From Solirubrobacterales bacterium (GTDB taxonomy: Bacteria > Actinomycetota > Thermoleophilia > Solirubrobacterales > Solirubrobacteraceae), in contig JACCQW010000475.1 in NCBI GenBank assembly GCA_013813955.1, forward strand, positions 1 to 7,210: a stretch of 7,210 bases of DNA, in the 5' to 3' direction. Shown in pieces: positions 1 through 5,376 of this stretch. Numbering within the stretch: the first letter of the stretch is position 1; the number at the start of each line of letters is the position of its first letter. The notes beneath the pieces are model-generated. The model made no database searches, was not told the origin of the DNA, and was given only the letters and a program-made list of their open reading frames with translations. A program made the translations under genes and the position numbers.

Positions 1-1
1 C

Positions 2-535
2 CCCGTCGCGCTGCTGGCCGCGCGCCATCCCCGGGCGCGCGTATCGCGAGTGATCGAGAGCGCGTCCTACGCCGGCCACGCGCTGCCCGGCATCGTCGTG
101 GCGCTGGCGCTCGTCTTCTTCGGCACCCGCGCGGTGATCGGGCTCTACCAGACGCTCGCGATGCTCGTGATCGCGCTCGTCGTGCTGTTCCTGCCGCAGG
201 CGGTGGGCGCCGCGCGCGCGTCGCTGCTGCAGGTCCCGCCGCGCATGGAGGAGGCCGCGCGCTCGCTCGGTCGCTCGCCGCTGGCCGTGTTCGCCACCGT
301 GACCGCGCCGCTGGCGCGCGGCGGCGTGCTGGCCGGCGCGGCGCTGGTCTTCCTGACCGCGGTCAAGGAGCTGCCGGCGACCCTGATCCTGGCGCCGATA
401 GGCTTCGACACGCTGGCCACGGAGATCTGGCAGGAGACGGGCGTCGGCTCCTACGAGGCCGGCGCGATCCCCTCGCTTGTGCTCCTGGCCGTCTCCGCCG
501 TCCCCCTGGCCCTGCTCGCCGCCCGCGACCGATGA
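2..535 (+). CDS. Iron(III)-type ABC transporter permease, C-terminal part (FbpB-like)
   Basis: Partial gene: the frame is open to the left edge, so the true start lies outside; 177 residues are visible. This is the membrane-spanning subunit of a binding-protein-dependent importer in the cytoplasmic membrane. Several hydrophobic segments are visible (about residues 28-42, 50-66, 107-121 and 155-174). The cytoplasmic EAA loop that docks on the ATPase is clear at about 83-104 (EEAARSLGRSPLAVF, then AP). The stretches KELPATLIL (122-130) and GFDTLATEIW (134-143) are what I expect from FbpB/SfuB ferric-iron permeases, where this region closes the second membrane domain. The stop TGA (533-535) overlaps the ATG of the ATPase as ATGA, so the two are translationally coupled and belong to one operon. 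The substrate-binding protein would lie to the left. Ferric iron is inferred from family resemblance; thiamine or another anion/metal is the alternative. Confidence 0.88.
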   Translation, partial: PVALLAARHPRARVSRVIESASYAGHALPGIVVALALVFFGTRAVIGLYQTLAMLVIALVVLFLPQAVGAARASLLQVPPRMEEAARSLGRSPLAVFATVTAPLARGGVLAGAALVFLTAVKELPATLILAPIGFDTLATEIWQETGVGSYEAGAIPSLVLLAVSAVPLALLAARDR

Positions 536-1566
536 GCGCCATCGACTGCCATCAGCTCTCGAAGTCCTTCGGCGCCGTGCGCGCGGTCGACGCCGTCGAC
601 CTCTCCGTGCCCGAGGGCGAGGTCTGCGCGCTGCTCGGGCCCAGCGGCTGCGGCAAGACGACGATGCTGCGCCTGATCGCGGGCTTCGAGCGCCCGGACG
701 CGGGCACGGTGCGCGTCGGCGGGCGGCTGCTGGCCGGCGACGGGACCCACCTGGCGCCCGAGCGCCGGCGCGTGGGCATGGTCTTTCAGGACTACGCGCT
801 GTTCCCCCACCTCGACGTGGCGCGCAACGTCGCCTACGGGCTGGGCCGCGGGAGGCACGACGCGCGGGTGGCCGAGCTGCTCGAGCTCGTCGGGATGCCC
901 GGGCTGGGCGCGCGGATGCCCGACGAGCTGTCCGGCGGCCAGCAGCAGCGCGTCGCGCTGGCGCGCGCCCTGGCCGCCACGCCCGAGCTCGTGCTGCTCG
1001 ACGAGCCCTTCAGCGGCCTGGACGCCGGCCTGCGCGCGCAGGTGCGCCAGGAGGTCCGCGCGATCCTGCTCGCCGCCGGCGTGACCGCGCTGTTCGTGAC
1101 CCACGACCAGGAGGAGGCGCTGTCGCTGGCCGACACCGTCGCGGTGATGCGCGACGGGCGCGTCGAGCAGGTCGGCACGCCCGAGGAGGTCTACGGGCGC
1201 CCGGCGACGCGCTGGGTGGCCTCCTTCCTCGGCGAGGCCGACGTGCTGCCCGCCCAGGTCCGCGAGGGCTACGTCGAGTGCGAGCTCGCGCGCCTGCACC
1301 TGGACCCGGGCTTCGCGGGCGACGCCGTGGTGCTGGTGCGCCCGGAGTCGGTGGCACTGTCGATCGGCGCGGGCGCCTCGCGCGGCCCGCGCGTGGAGGG
1401 CCGGGTCGTCGAGCGCGAATTCTTCGGCCACGACCAGCTCGTGCACGTCGAGCTGCCGTCCGGTCGGCGCGTGCGCAGCCGGTCGCTGTCGCATCCGGTC
1501 TGGCATCCGGGCGACCGCGTGCGCGTGCAGATCGATGGACCGGTGAACGTGTTCGCGCCGGAGTAG
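532..1566 (+). CDS. fbpC: Iron(III)-type ABC transporter ATP-binding protein (FbpC-like)
   Basis: ATPase that powers the neighbouring permease, 344 residues, about the usual length for FbpC/PotA-type importer ATPases. Visible motifs in order: Walker A GPSGCGKTT (36-44), Q-loop glutamine in VFQDYALFPH (Q86), ABC signature LSGGQQQR (133-140), Walker B LVLLDEP (153-159) with catalytic E158, D-loop SGLD (161-164), and switch histidine H191 in VTHDQEEA. The region from about 235 to the end is the regulatory TOBE-type domain, containing VLVRPE and closing with GPVNVFAPE. The ATG overlaps the permease stop. All catalytic residues are intact, so the protein should be functional. Its last codons and stop lie in a 31-base direct repeat whose second copy is 920 bases downstream, beyond a toxin-antitoxin pair. 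The iron specificity comes from the partner permease; the ATPase alone would not distinguish it from polyamine or thiamine systems. Confidence 0.9.
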   Translation: MSAIDCHQLSKSFGAVRAVDAVDLSVPEGEVCALLGPSGCGKTTMLRLIAGFERPDAGTVRVGGRLLAGDGTHLAPERRRVGMVFQDYALFPHLDVARNVAYGLGRGRHDARVAELLELVGMPGLGARMPDELSGGQQQRVALARALAATPELVLLDEPFSGLDAGLRAQVRQEVRAILLAAGVTALFVTHDQEEALSLADTVAVMRDGRVEQVGTPEEVYGRPATRWVASFLGEADVLPAQVREGYVECELARLHLDPGFAGDAVVLVRPESVALSIGAGASRGPRVEGRVVEREFFGHDQLVHVELPSGRRVRSRSLSHPVWHPGDRVRVQIDGPVNVFAPE

Positions 1567-1570
1567 CGCG
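1540..1570 (+). repeat. 31-base direct repeat, copy 1 (3' end of fbpC)
   Basis: Covers the last nine fbpC codons from within Pro337 (PVNVFAPE), the TAG stop and the following CGCG. It is identical over all 31 bases to 2460-2490; the bases just outside differ on both sides (1539 A against 2459 G; 1571 T against 2491 G). The repeat contains a short dyad, GAAC-GT-GTTC, at 1545-1554. A related 30-base stretch (1258-1287) also recurs downstream with 28 of 30 matches. Confidence 0.95.
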
Positions 1571-1572
1571 TC

Positions 1573-1602
1573 GTAGACCTGTACATACCCGGGGTGTACA
1601 CT
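1573..1602 (+). promoter_or_regulatory. Promoter and palindromic operator of the toxin-antitoxin pair
   Basis: Two copies of the self-complementary hexamer TGTACA lie at 1580-1585 and 1595-1600, 15 bases centre to centre. Together with CCCGG in the middle they form a 21-base imperfect palindrome (8 of 10 pairs match). Such a site suits a dimeric ribbon-helix-helix antitoxin that represses its own operon. A TANNNT-type -10 (TACACT, 1597-1602) overlaps the right half-site, with a weak -35 (GTAGAC, 1573-1578) 18 bases upstream. The -10 ends seven bases before the antitoxin ATG and there is no Shine-Dalgarno, so the transcript is probably leaderless. Operator and promoter assignments are inference from sequence. 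Confidence 0.55.
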
Positions 1603-1609
1603 CGGCTCC

Positions 1610-1894
1610 ATGAGCCAGGCCGAAAGGGAGCGCCGGGGACGCATCAACATGCGAGTCAGCGAGCGCCAGGAGCGCGTGCTGCGCGCCGCTGCCGAGCTGA
1701 ACGGCGAAACGCTCACCGGGTTCGTGCTCGCAGTCGCCACCGAGCGGGCCGAAGAGGTCCTCGAGCGGGCGCAGCGCATCGACGTGAGCGCCGAGGCCTT
1801 CGAGCGCTTCGTCGCCGCGCTGGACGCACCGGTCGAGGAGATGCCCACCATGCGCCGCTACGCGAGGAAGCGAAGCCCCATCCCCGCGCCTTGA
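1610..1894 (+). CDS. DUF1778 (TacA-like) ribbon-helix-helix antitoxin
   Basis: A 94-residue protein matching the DUF1778/TacA antitoxin family in length and layout. The N-terminal part RINMRVSERQERVLRAAA (11-28) followed by NGETLTGFVLAVATE (31-45) is the ribbon-helix-helix DNA-binding fold: a basic beta strand and two helices that dimerise. The rest (about 46-94), with the family-typical LERAQRIDVSAEAFERFVAAL and then MRRYARKRSP, should wrap around and neutralise the acetyltransferase encoded next. The ATG at 1610 has no Shine-Dalgarno and sits one helical turn after a -10-like element, consistent with leaderless expression. It overlaps the toxin start by four bases (TTGA, 1891-1894), the coupling expected for antitoxin-first modules. 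Expected role: neutralise the toxin and, with it, repress the promoter at 1573-1602. The family call is strong; DNA targets are inferred. Confidence 0.9.
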   Translation: MSQAERERRGRINMRVSERQERVLRAAAELNGETLTGFVLAVATERAEEVLERAQRIDVSAEAFERFVAALDAPVEEMPTMRRYARKRSPIPAP

Positions 1895-2391
1895 TCGGCG
1901 AATCGCTCCGTCCGACCGAGCTGCTCGACGATAGGCACGACCTCGATGACTTCGACTGCGGAGTACAAGCGCTCGACCAGTGGCTGCGGCAGTCCGGTCG
2001 AACCGCGGCCGCCGCCGGCACCGCGGCGACATACGTGCTGTGCCGCGGCCAGCGGGCCGTCGGCTACTACGCGCTGGCGATGAGCTCGCTCGGGCATCAG
2101 CAAGCCCCGTCGCGACTGCGCCGCGGAATGCCCGACCCGGTCCCGGTCGTACTCCTTGCCCGTCTCGCGCTCGACCGCTCGGAGCAGGGCCAACGGCTCG
2201 GCGGGCACCTGCTCGTCGACGCGCTACGGCGCTGCGTCCGAGGCGGTCACGAGTTCGGTGCCCGCGCAGTGGTCGTGGATGCCGCAACCGAGGAGGCCGC
2301 GGACTTCTACGGTCACTTCGGCTTCCACGAGCTCGAGGACCGCCGTCTTTGGCGACGTCTTGGCGACGTCGCCCACGCGCTCCGGTCGTGA
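1891..2391 (+). CDS. GNAT acetyltransferase toxin (TacT-like)
   Basis: A 166-residue GCN5-type N-acetyltransferase, the usual size for TacT/AtaT-type toxins. Characterised relatives acetylate the amino group of aminoacyl-tRNAs and stop translation. Visible family marks: LDDFDCGVQALDQWLR (18-33), TYVLCRGQRAVGYYALAM (47-64), MPDPVPVVLLARLALDR (80-96), the acetyl-CoA pyrophosphate-binding loop QGQRLGGHLL (99-108), and DFYGHFGF (138-145), whose Tyr140 is the expected catalytic tyrosine. The start is the TTG at 1891: it is the only plausible start upstream of the conserved N-terminus, and it gives the 4-base overlap with the antitoxin stop. A rare TTG start may keep toxin yield below antitoxin. 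Base composition is locally less GC-rich (1921-1980 has 24 A/T in 60; 901-960 in fbpC has 12 in 60), hinting at transfer. The frame is complete with the key tyrosine intact, so an active toxin is likely. The exact tRNA target cannot be read from sequence. Confidence 0.88.
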   Translation: MIGESLRPTELLDDRHDLDDFDCGVQALDQWLRQSGRTAAAAGTAATYVLCRGQRAVGYYALAMSSLGHQQAPSRLRRGMPDPVPVVLLARLALDRSEQGQRLGGHLLVDALRRCVRGGHEFGARAVVVDAATEEAADFYGHFGFHELEDRRLWRRLGDVAHALRS

Positions 2392-2423
2392 CCTCAAACG
2401 CTGAAGCACGGAACGCCCTGGCG

Positions 2424-2486
2424 GTCCGCGACGGCTACGTGGAGTGCGAGCTCAGCGGGCCGGTGAACGTGTTCGCGCCGGAGTAG
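2424..2486 (+). pseudogene. Remnant of a second fbpC 3' end, internally deleted
   Basis: Reads VRDGYVECEL-S-GPVNVFAPE-stop in a single frame. The first ten codons match fbpC residues 243-252 (VREGYVECEL; 28 of 30 bases, 1258-1287) and the last nine match residues 336-344, almost all of them inside the 31-base identical block. The offsets are 1166 bases for the first block and 920 for the second, so exactly 246 bases (82 codons) of the TOBE region are missing and the frame is kept. Weak resemblance may extend left to about 2400 (EARNALAV against EADVLPAQV). No start codon or ATPase domain accompanies it: the frame is open only because it shadows the toxin gene. It is best read as the decayed tail of a duplicate or foreign fbpC allele, not as a gene. 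Confidence 0.8.
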
Positions 2487-2490
2487 CGCG
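2460..2490 (+). repeat. 31-base direct repeat, copy 2
   Basis: Identical over 31 bases to 1540-1570, and includes the TAG stop at 2484-2486 and the following CGCG. With copy 1 it brackets the complete toxin-antitoxin module. Recombination between the copies would remove 920 bases and leave fbpC intact. Confidence 0.95.
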
Positions 2491-2549
2491 GGCGGTCAGC
2501 CCAGCCAGATGATTCGGGCGGAAGATGCGGGTAGACGGGGATCCGGGCC

Positions 2550-2579
2550 TTGACCGCGACCGGGCCGGCCGTGTGACAT
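2550..2579 (+). promoter_or_regulatory. Possible promoter of the small membrane protein
   Basis: TTGACC (2550-2555), a good -35, is followed after 18 bases by TGACAT (2574-2579), a weak -10. The -10 ends seven bases before the ATG at 2587, which would again give a leaderless transcript, matching the absence of a Shine-Dalgarno there. The -10 fits the consensus poorly, so confidence is low. The rest of 2487-2586 shows no other gene or clear element. Confidence 0.35.
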
Positions 2580-2586
2580 CCGCCAC

Positions 2587-2766
2587 ATGCATCACCATCG
2601 CGCTGTGAGACCACCTACGCAGATCTATGCGAGCACGCTGACCCGCCGCGAGCACCGGCGGCGGCGCAACCGGGTCCGCGGCACGCGCAACGCGGCTTTC
2701 GTGATGCTGGGCGCTCTGGCGAGCGCGCTGACGATGCTCGCCGCGGTCGCGCCAAACCTGGCTTAG
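2587..2766 (+). CDS. Small basic single-helix membrane protein (59 aa), unknown family
   Basis: A 59-codon frame from ATG to TAG that I do not recognise. It begins MHHHRAVRPP, followed by a strongly basic stretch (LTRREHRRRRNRVRGTR, 18-34). It ends in a hydrophobic segment (about 36-57, FVMLGALASALTMLAAVA) long enough for one membrane helix. By the positive-inside rule the N-terminus should face the cytoplasm. From about codon 14 onward nearly all third positions are G or C, the pattern of true coding sequence here, whereas the first 13 codons are mixed; the GTG at 2605 (codon 7) is an alternative start. An in-frame stop at 2551 limits upstream extension. There is no Shine-Dalgarno, and the start lies just after a possible promoter. 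It stands alone between the fbpC remnant and the convergent heme A synthase gene. It could be a small membrane-anchored regulator or assembly factor, but no function is supported. Confidence 0.55.
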   Translation: MHHHRAVRPPTQIYASTLTRREHRRRRNRVRGTRNAAFVMLGALASALTMLAAVAPNLA

Positions 2767-2799
2767 GGCCGACGCGCGCGTCTGTCAGGCGCAAGCTCG

Positions 2800-2826
2800 G
2801 CGTCCGTGCGTCACGTGGTCGGACGC
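2800..2826. terminator. Hairpin between convergent genes, possible bidirectional terminator
   Basis: GCGTCCG (2800-2806) pairs perfectly with CGGACGC (2820-2826) around a 13-base loop, in the 81-base gap where the small plus-strand gene and the minus-strand heme A synthase gene converge. There is no T-run on either side, so it is not a textbook intrinsic terminator. Position and stem are the only support. Two other short perfect palindromes lie nearby (2771-2782 and 2821-2830). Confidence 0.3.
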
Positions 2827-2847
2827 GTCCATGGGTGGCACAAGTAA

Positions 2848-3795
2848 CTACGCCGCGGCCGACGCCCGGCGCTCCGGCGCTGGCGAGGTACGCGGCACGG
2901 GCCGGCCGAGGGCGACCACGGCCCACAGCAGCACCACCCAGGTCGTCGCGGCCAGCGTGACGTGCACCCAGACCAGCTCGGCGGGCAGCTCGAGCGCGTA
3001 CTGCGCGCCGCCGATCACGCCCTGCGCACCCAGCAGCACGCACAGCCACGTCAGCGGGGACTGCTGGGCGGCGCTGGCGCCCCGGCGACGGGCGAGCAGC
3101 CACAGCGCCACGGCCGCGATCCCCAGCACGGTGGCCAGGCGACCGTGCTGGGCGATGACGAAGTCCAGCGTCTGGATCCCCTTGAAGTCCAGCCGGTTGA
3201 TCACATCGCCGGTCCCGGCGCCGCCCGCGTGCGGCCCGGCCGCGGTGGCCGCCGTGCCGGCGAAGATCGTGAGTGCGCCCAGCGGCAGCAGCCCGCGAGC
3301 GCCCCAGGCGACAAGGCGGTCGCTGACCGGCGGGCGGGCGTCGGGCGGGCGGTGTGCGCGCCAGTCCAGCGCCACGGCCGCGACGAGGATGAGCATCGAC
3401 AGGATGTAGTGGCTCATCACGAAGCCCGGGGCGAGGTCGTAAAGGACGGTGAAGCCGCCGAGCACGGCCTGGGCGACCACGCCCAGCGGCAGCAGCATCC
3501 CCAGCACCGCGAGATCCTTGCGAAACGGGCGCCGGCGGAAGGCCAGGCCACCCGCGGCGATCGCCGCGAAGCCGACGACGAAGGTCAGCAGCCGATTGCC
3601 GTACTCGATCACCCCGTGCGTGGTCAGCTCGGTGTGCAGCGAGTCCTGGGTGCACTTCGGCCAGGTCGGGCAGCCCAGGCCAGAGCCGGTCAGGCGCACC
3701 GCCGCGCCGGTGAGCACGATGAGCGTGAGCATCGCCAGCGCGAAGCGGGCGACCAGCGCATAGCGCTCGGGGGTGGCGGTGAAGCGTTCACGCAT
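2848..3795 (-). CDS. ctaA: Heme A synthase, CtaA/COX15 family
   Basis: Converts heme O to heme A for aa3-type cytochrome oxidase by oxidising a methyl group, in the cytoplasmic membrane; 315 residues and about eight hydrophobic segments, the usual size and topology. After the first helix come RLTGSGLGCPTWPKC, whose Cys42 and Cys48 correspond to the extracytoplasmic cysteine pair of Bacillus CtaA, and IEYGNRLLTFV (63-73). His129 (VMSHYILS), His217 (IAQHGRLA) and His278 (VWVHVTLA) fit the conserved heme-ligand positions. The first ligand position of the Bacillus motif E-x-x-H-R is Asn67 here (EYGNR), with Glu64 retained. I believe actinobacterial members commonly carry Asn there, but cannot confirm it. 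The C-terminal half lacks a second cysteine pair and has GPHAGGAG instead. It starts 33 bases after the MFS gene on the same strand, with no clear Shine-Dalgarno, so co-transcription is likely. Confidence 0.92.
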   Translation of the reverse strand: MRERFTATPERYALVARFALAMLTLIVLTGAAVRLTGSGLGCPTWPKCTQDSLHTELTTHGVIEYGNRLLTFVVGFAAIAAGGLAFRRRPFRKDLAVLGMLLPLGVVAQAVLGGFTVLYDLAPGFVMSHYILSMLILVAAVALDWRAHRPPDARPPVSDRLVAWGARGLLPLGALTIFAGTAATAAGPHAGGAGTGDVINRLDFKGIQTLDFVIAQHGRLATVLGIAAVALWLLARRRGASAAQQSPLTWLCVLLGAQGVIGGAQYALELPAELVWVHVTLAATTWVVLLWAVVALGRPVPRTSPAPERRASAAA

Positions 3796-3828
3796 CGGGC
3801 GCGGTGAAGGTTAGGCGCTGCGGGGCGC

Positions 3829-5340
3829 TCAGGCGGGAGCCGCCGGCGCGGCCCGTGGATCGCGGATCCCGACCAGCGAGACCACCCCGCCCATGAACAT
3901 CAGCAGGCCGGTGACGAGCATCCCCGTCCGGAAGGCGTCGACGTTGGCCTCGCGGGCCTGGACGACGGTCCCCGGCGCGACGGAGGAGCCGGCCAGCGCG
4001 AGCGGGCGCTCCTTGGCCTCCGCGACGTAGGCCCGGTCGGTTGCGGACAGCCTGGCGGGCGCCAGCCGGTCGTCGACGTTGGATGCGAACTGCGCGGAGA
4101 CGATCGCGCCGACCGCGGCGATCGCCAGCAGGCTCGCCACCCGGGCCACCGCGTTGTTGACCCCGGAGGCGATCCCGGCGTGACGGCGGTCGGCGGACTG
4201 CAGCACGGTCGCCGTCAGCGGGGCGACGGTCATCGCCAGGCCCAGGCCGAACAGCAGCGTGGCGGGCAGCACGCCGATCAGGTAGTCGCCCCGCTCGTCA
4301 AGTCGCGTGAACCCCAGCAGGCCGATGCCCGCGACCAGCGGCCCCCCGCCCATGAGCAGCCGCGGCCCGATCCGCGCCGCCAGGGCGCCGAAGCGCCGCG
4401 AGAGGGTCACGAGCATGATCGTGATCGGCAGCAGCGCCAGCCCGGCCTCGAACGCGCTGTAGCCCGCGATCTGCTGCAGGAAGATCGCGACGAAGAACGT
4501 CGCGGCGCCCAGCCCGGCGTAGACCGCGAGGGTCGCGACGTTGCCGACGGCGAAGTCGCGGTTGGCGAACATCTGCAGCGGCAGCATCGGCGAGGACACA
4601 GCGCGCTCGTAGGCCACGAACGCCCCCAGGGCGCCGATGCCGCCGAGCAGCGGCGCCAGGACCTCCGCGTCCGACCAGCCGAGCGTCGGCTGCTGGATGA
4701 GCGCGTAGACCGGGCCGGCGAGCCCGACGGCGCACAGCGTGGCGCCGACGAGGTCGACGGGGTGCGTCCGGTCGCCCGGGCACTCGGGCACCGCGCGGAC
4801 GATGAGCCACAGGCACGCCGCGACCAGCGGCACGTTGATCGCGAAGACCGCGCGCCAGGAGAACAGGTCGACGAGCAGGCCGCCCAGCGGCGGGCCGAGC
4901 GCGACCGACGCCGCCGTCCACGCCGTCCACGACCCGATCGCCGCCCCGCGCTCGTCGCCGTGGTAGACCGACGTGATGATCGCCAGCGAGCTGGGCACGA
5001 GCAGCGCGCCGAAGACGCCCTGCAGGGCGCGGGAGGCGATGAGCACCTCGACCGTGGGCGCGATCGCGCACAGCAGCGACGCCGCTCCGAAGCCGGCCAC
5101 GCCGATCGCGAACACCAGCCGCCTGCCGTAGAGGTCGCCCAGCGAGCCGCCCACGAGGATCAGCGACGCGAGCAGCAGGAGGTAGGCCTCGACCACCCAC
5201 TGCTGGTCGGCCAGCGACGCGTCGAGGTCGTCGCGCACGTCGGGCAGGGCGACGTTGATGACGGTCTGGTCGATGAAGACGACCGCCGAGCCCAGGATGC
5301 AGGCGACCAGCGTGAGGGCCTTGGCGCGGCGTTCGTCCAC
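3829..5340 (-). CDS. MFS transporter, DHA2 (EmrB/QacA) family, 14 helices
   Basis: Proton-driven exporter of the drug:H+ antiporter-2 family in the cytoplasmic membrane; 503 residues with about 14 hydrophobic segments, the normal size. Helix 1 carries the DHA2 mark DQTVINVALP (24-33). Motif A in the loop after helix 2 reads GSLGDLYGRR (65-74), with Asp69 and the basic pair intact. Motif C (ALGPPLGGLL, about 147-156), linked to antiport, is in helix 5. GIASGVNNAVARVAS in the second half is also typical of the family. A longer, less hydrophobic stretch (DDRLAPARLS to REANVDAFR) precedes the final helix, as usual. The start is GTG at 5340, fitting the short cytoplasmic N-terminus MDERRAKAL. The gene is divergent from the polysaccharide exporter with only 36 bases between starts, and is followed after 33 bases by ctaA. 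The substrate cannot be read from sequence; multidrug or metabolite export are both possible. Confidence 0.9.
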   Translation of the reverse strand: MDERRAKALTLVACILGSAVVFIDQTVINVALPDVRDDLDASLADQQWVVEAYLLLLASLILVGGSLGDLYGRRLVFAIGVAGFGAASLLCAIAPTVEVLIASRALQGVFGALLVPSSLAIITSVYHGDERGAAIGSWTAWTAASVALGPPLGGLLVDLFSWRAVFAINVPLVAACLWLIVRAVPECPGDRTHPVDLVGATLCAVGLAGPVYALIQQPTLGWSDAEVLAPLLGGIGALGAFVAYERAVSSPMLPLQMFANRDFAVGNVATLAVYAGLGAATFFVAIFLQQIAGYSAFEAGLALLPITIMLVTLSRRFGALAARIGPRLLMGGGPLVAGIGLLGFTRLDERGDYLIGVLPATLLFGLGLAMTVAPLTATVLQSADRRHAGIASGVNNAVARVASLLAIAAVGAIVSAQFASNVDDRLAPARLSATDRAYVAEAKERPLALAGSSVAPGTVVQAREANVDAFRTGMLVTGLLMFMGGVVSLVGIRDPRAAPAAPA

Positions 5341-5376
5341 GTCCGGAGACTAAGCGTGTCGTGGGAAGATCCCGGG
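5341..5376. promoter_or_regulatory. Compact divergent start region of the MFS and polysaccharide-export genes
   Basis: Only 36 bases separate the two start codons. On the plus strand GGGAAG (5363-5368) is a Shine-Dalgarno-like site eight bases before the GTG at 5377, which decides that start over the in-frame GTG at 5356. On the minus strand TAGTCT (the complement of 5347-5352) fits a TANNNT -10 and ends six bases before the MFS GTG, which suggests leaderless initiation. I see no convincing -35 for either direction; the export operon's promoter may lie inside the start of the MFS gene. Confidence 0.4.

Noticed and set aside
451..2287. Long minus-strand frames opposite fbpB, fbpC and the toxin-antitoxin genes
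   Set aside because: They are rich in His, Arg, Ala and Gly with no recognisable domains, and they lie opposite well-identified genes; they are expected by chance at this GC content.
1980..2486. Plus-strand frame ending in the fbpC-like VECEL...FAPE tail, which could be taken for a gene
   Set aside because: Its first 130 or so residues are an Arg-rich shadow of the GNAT toxin in another frame. Only the last 20 codons or so have meaning, as a remnant of fbpC.
1571..2490. The bracketed segment read as a complete mobile element
   Set aside because: There is no transposase, integrase or terminal inverted repeat inside it; it is better described as a module between duplicated gene ends.
2452..2655. 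Minus-strand frame covering the remnant and the start of the small membrane protein
   Set aside because: The translation is Arg/Ser/Pro-rich with no domain or hydrophobic pattern, and the plus-strand small frame has the better third-position pattern.
2771..2782. 12-base palindrome GACGCGCGCGTC in the convergent intergenic region
   Set aside because: A short alternating GC palindrome is expected by chance in DNA this GC-rich. The stem cannot form a proper loop and no T-run follows.
4180..5376. Very long open plus-strand frame running through the antisense of the MFS gene and into the Wzt-like gene
   Set aside because: The translation before 5377 is low-complexity Arg/Gln/Glu/Asp-rich, typical of the antisense of GC-rich coding DNA, and the MFS protein on the other strand is unmistakable. 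Only the part from the GTG at 5377 is a real protein.
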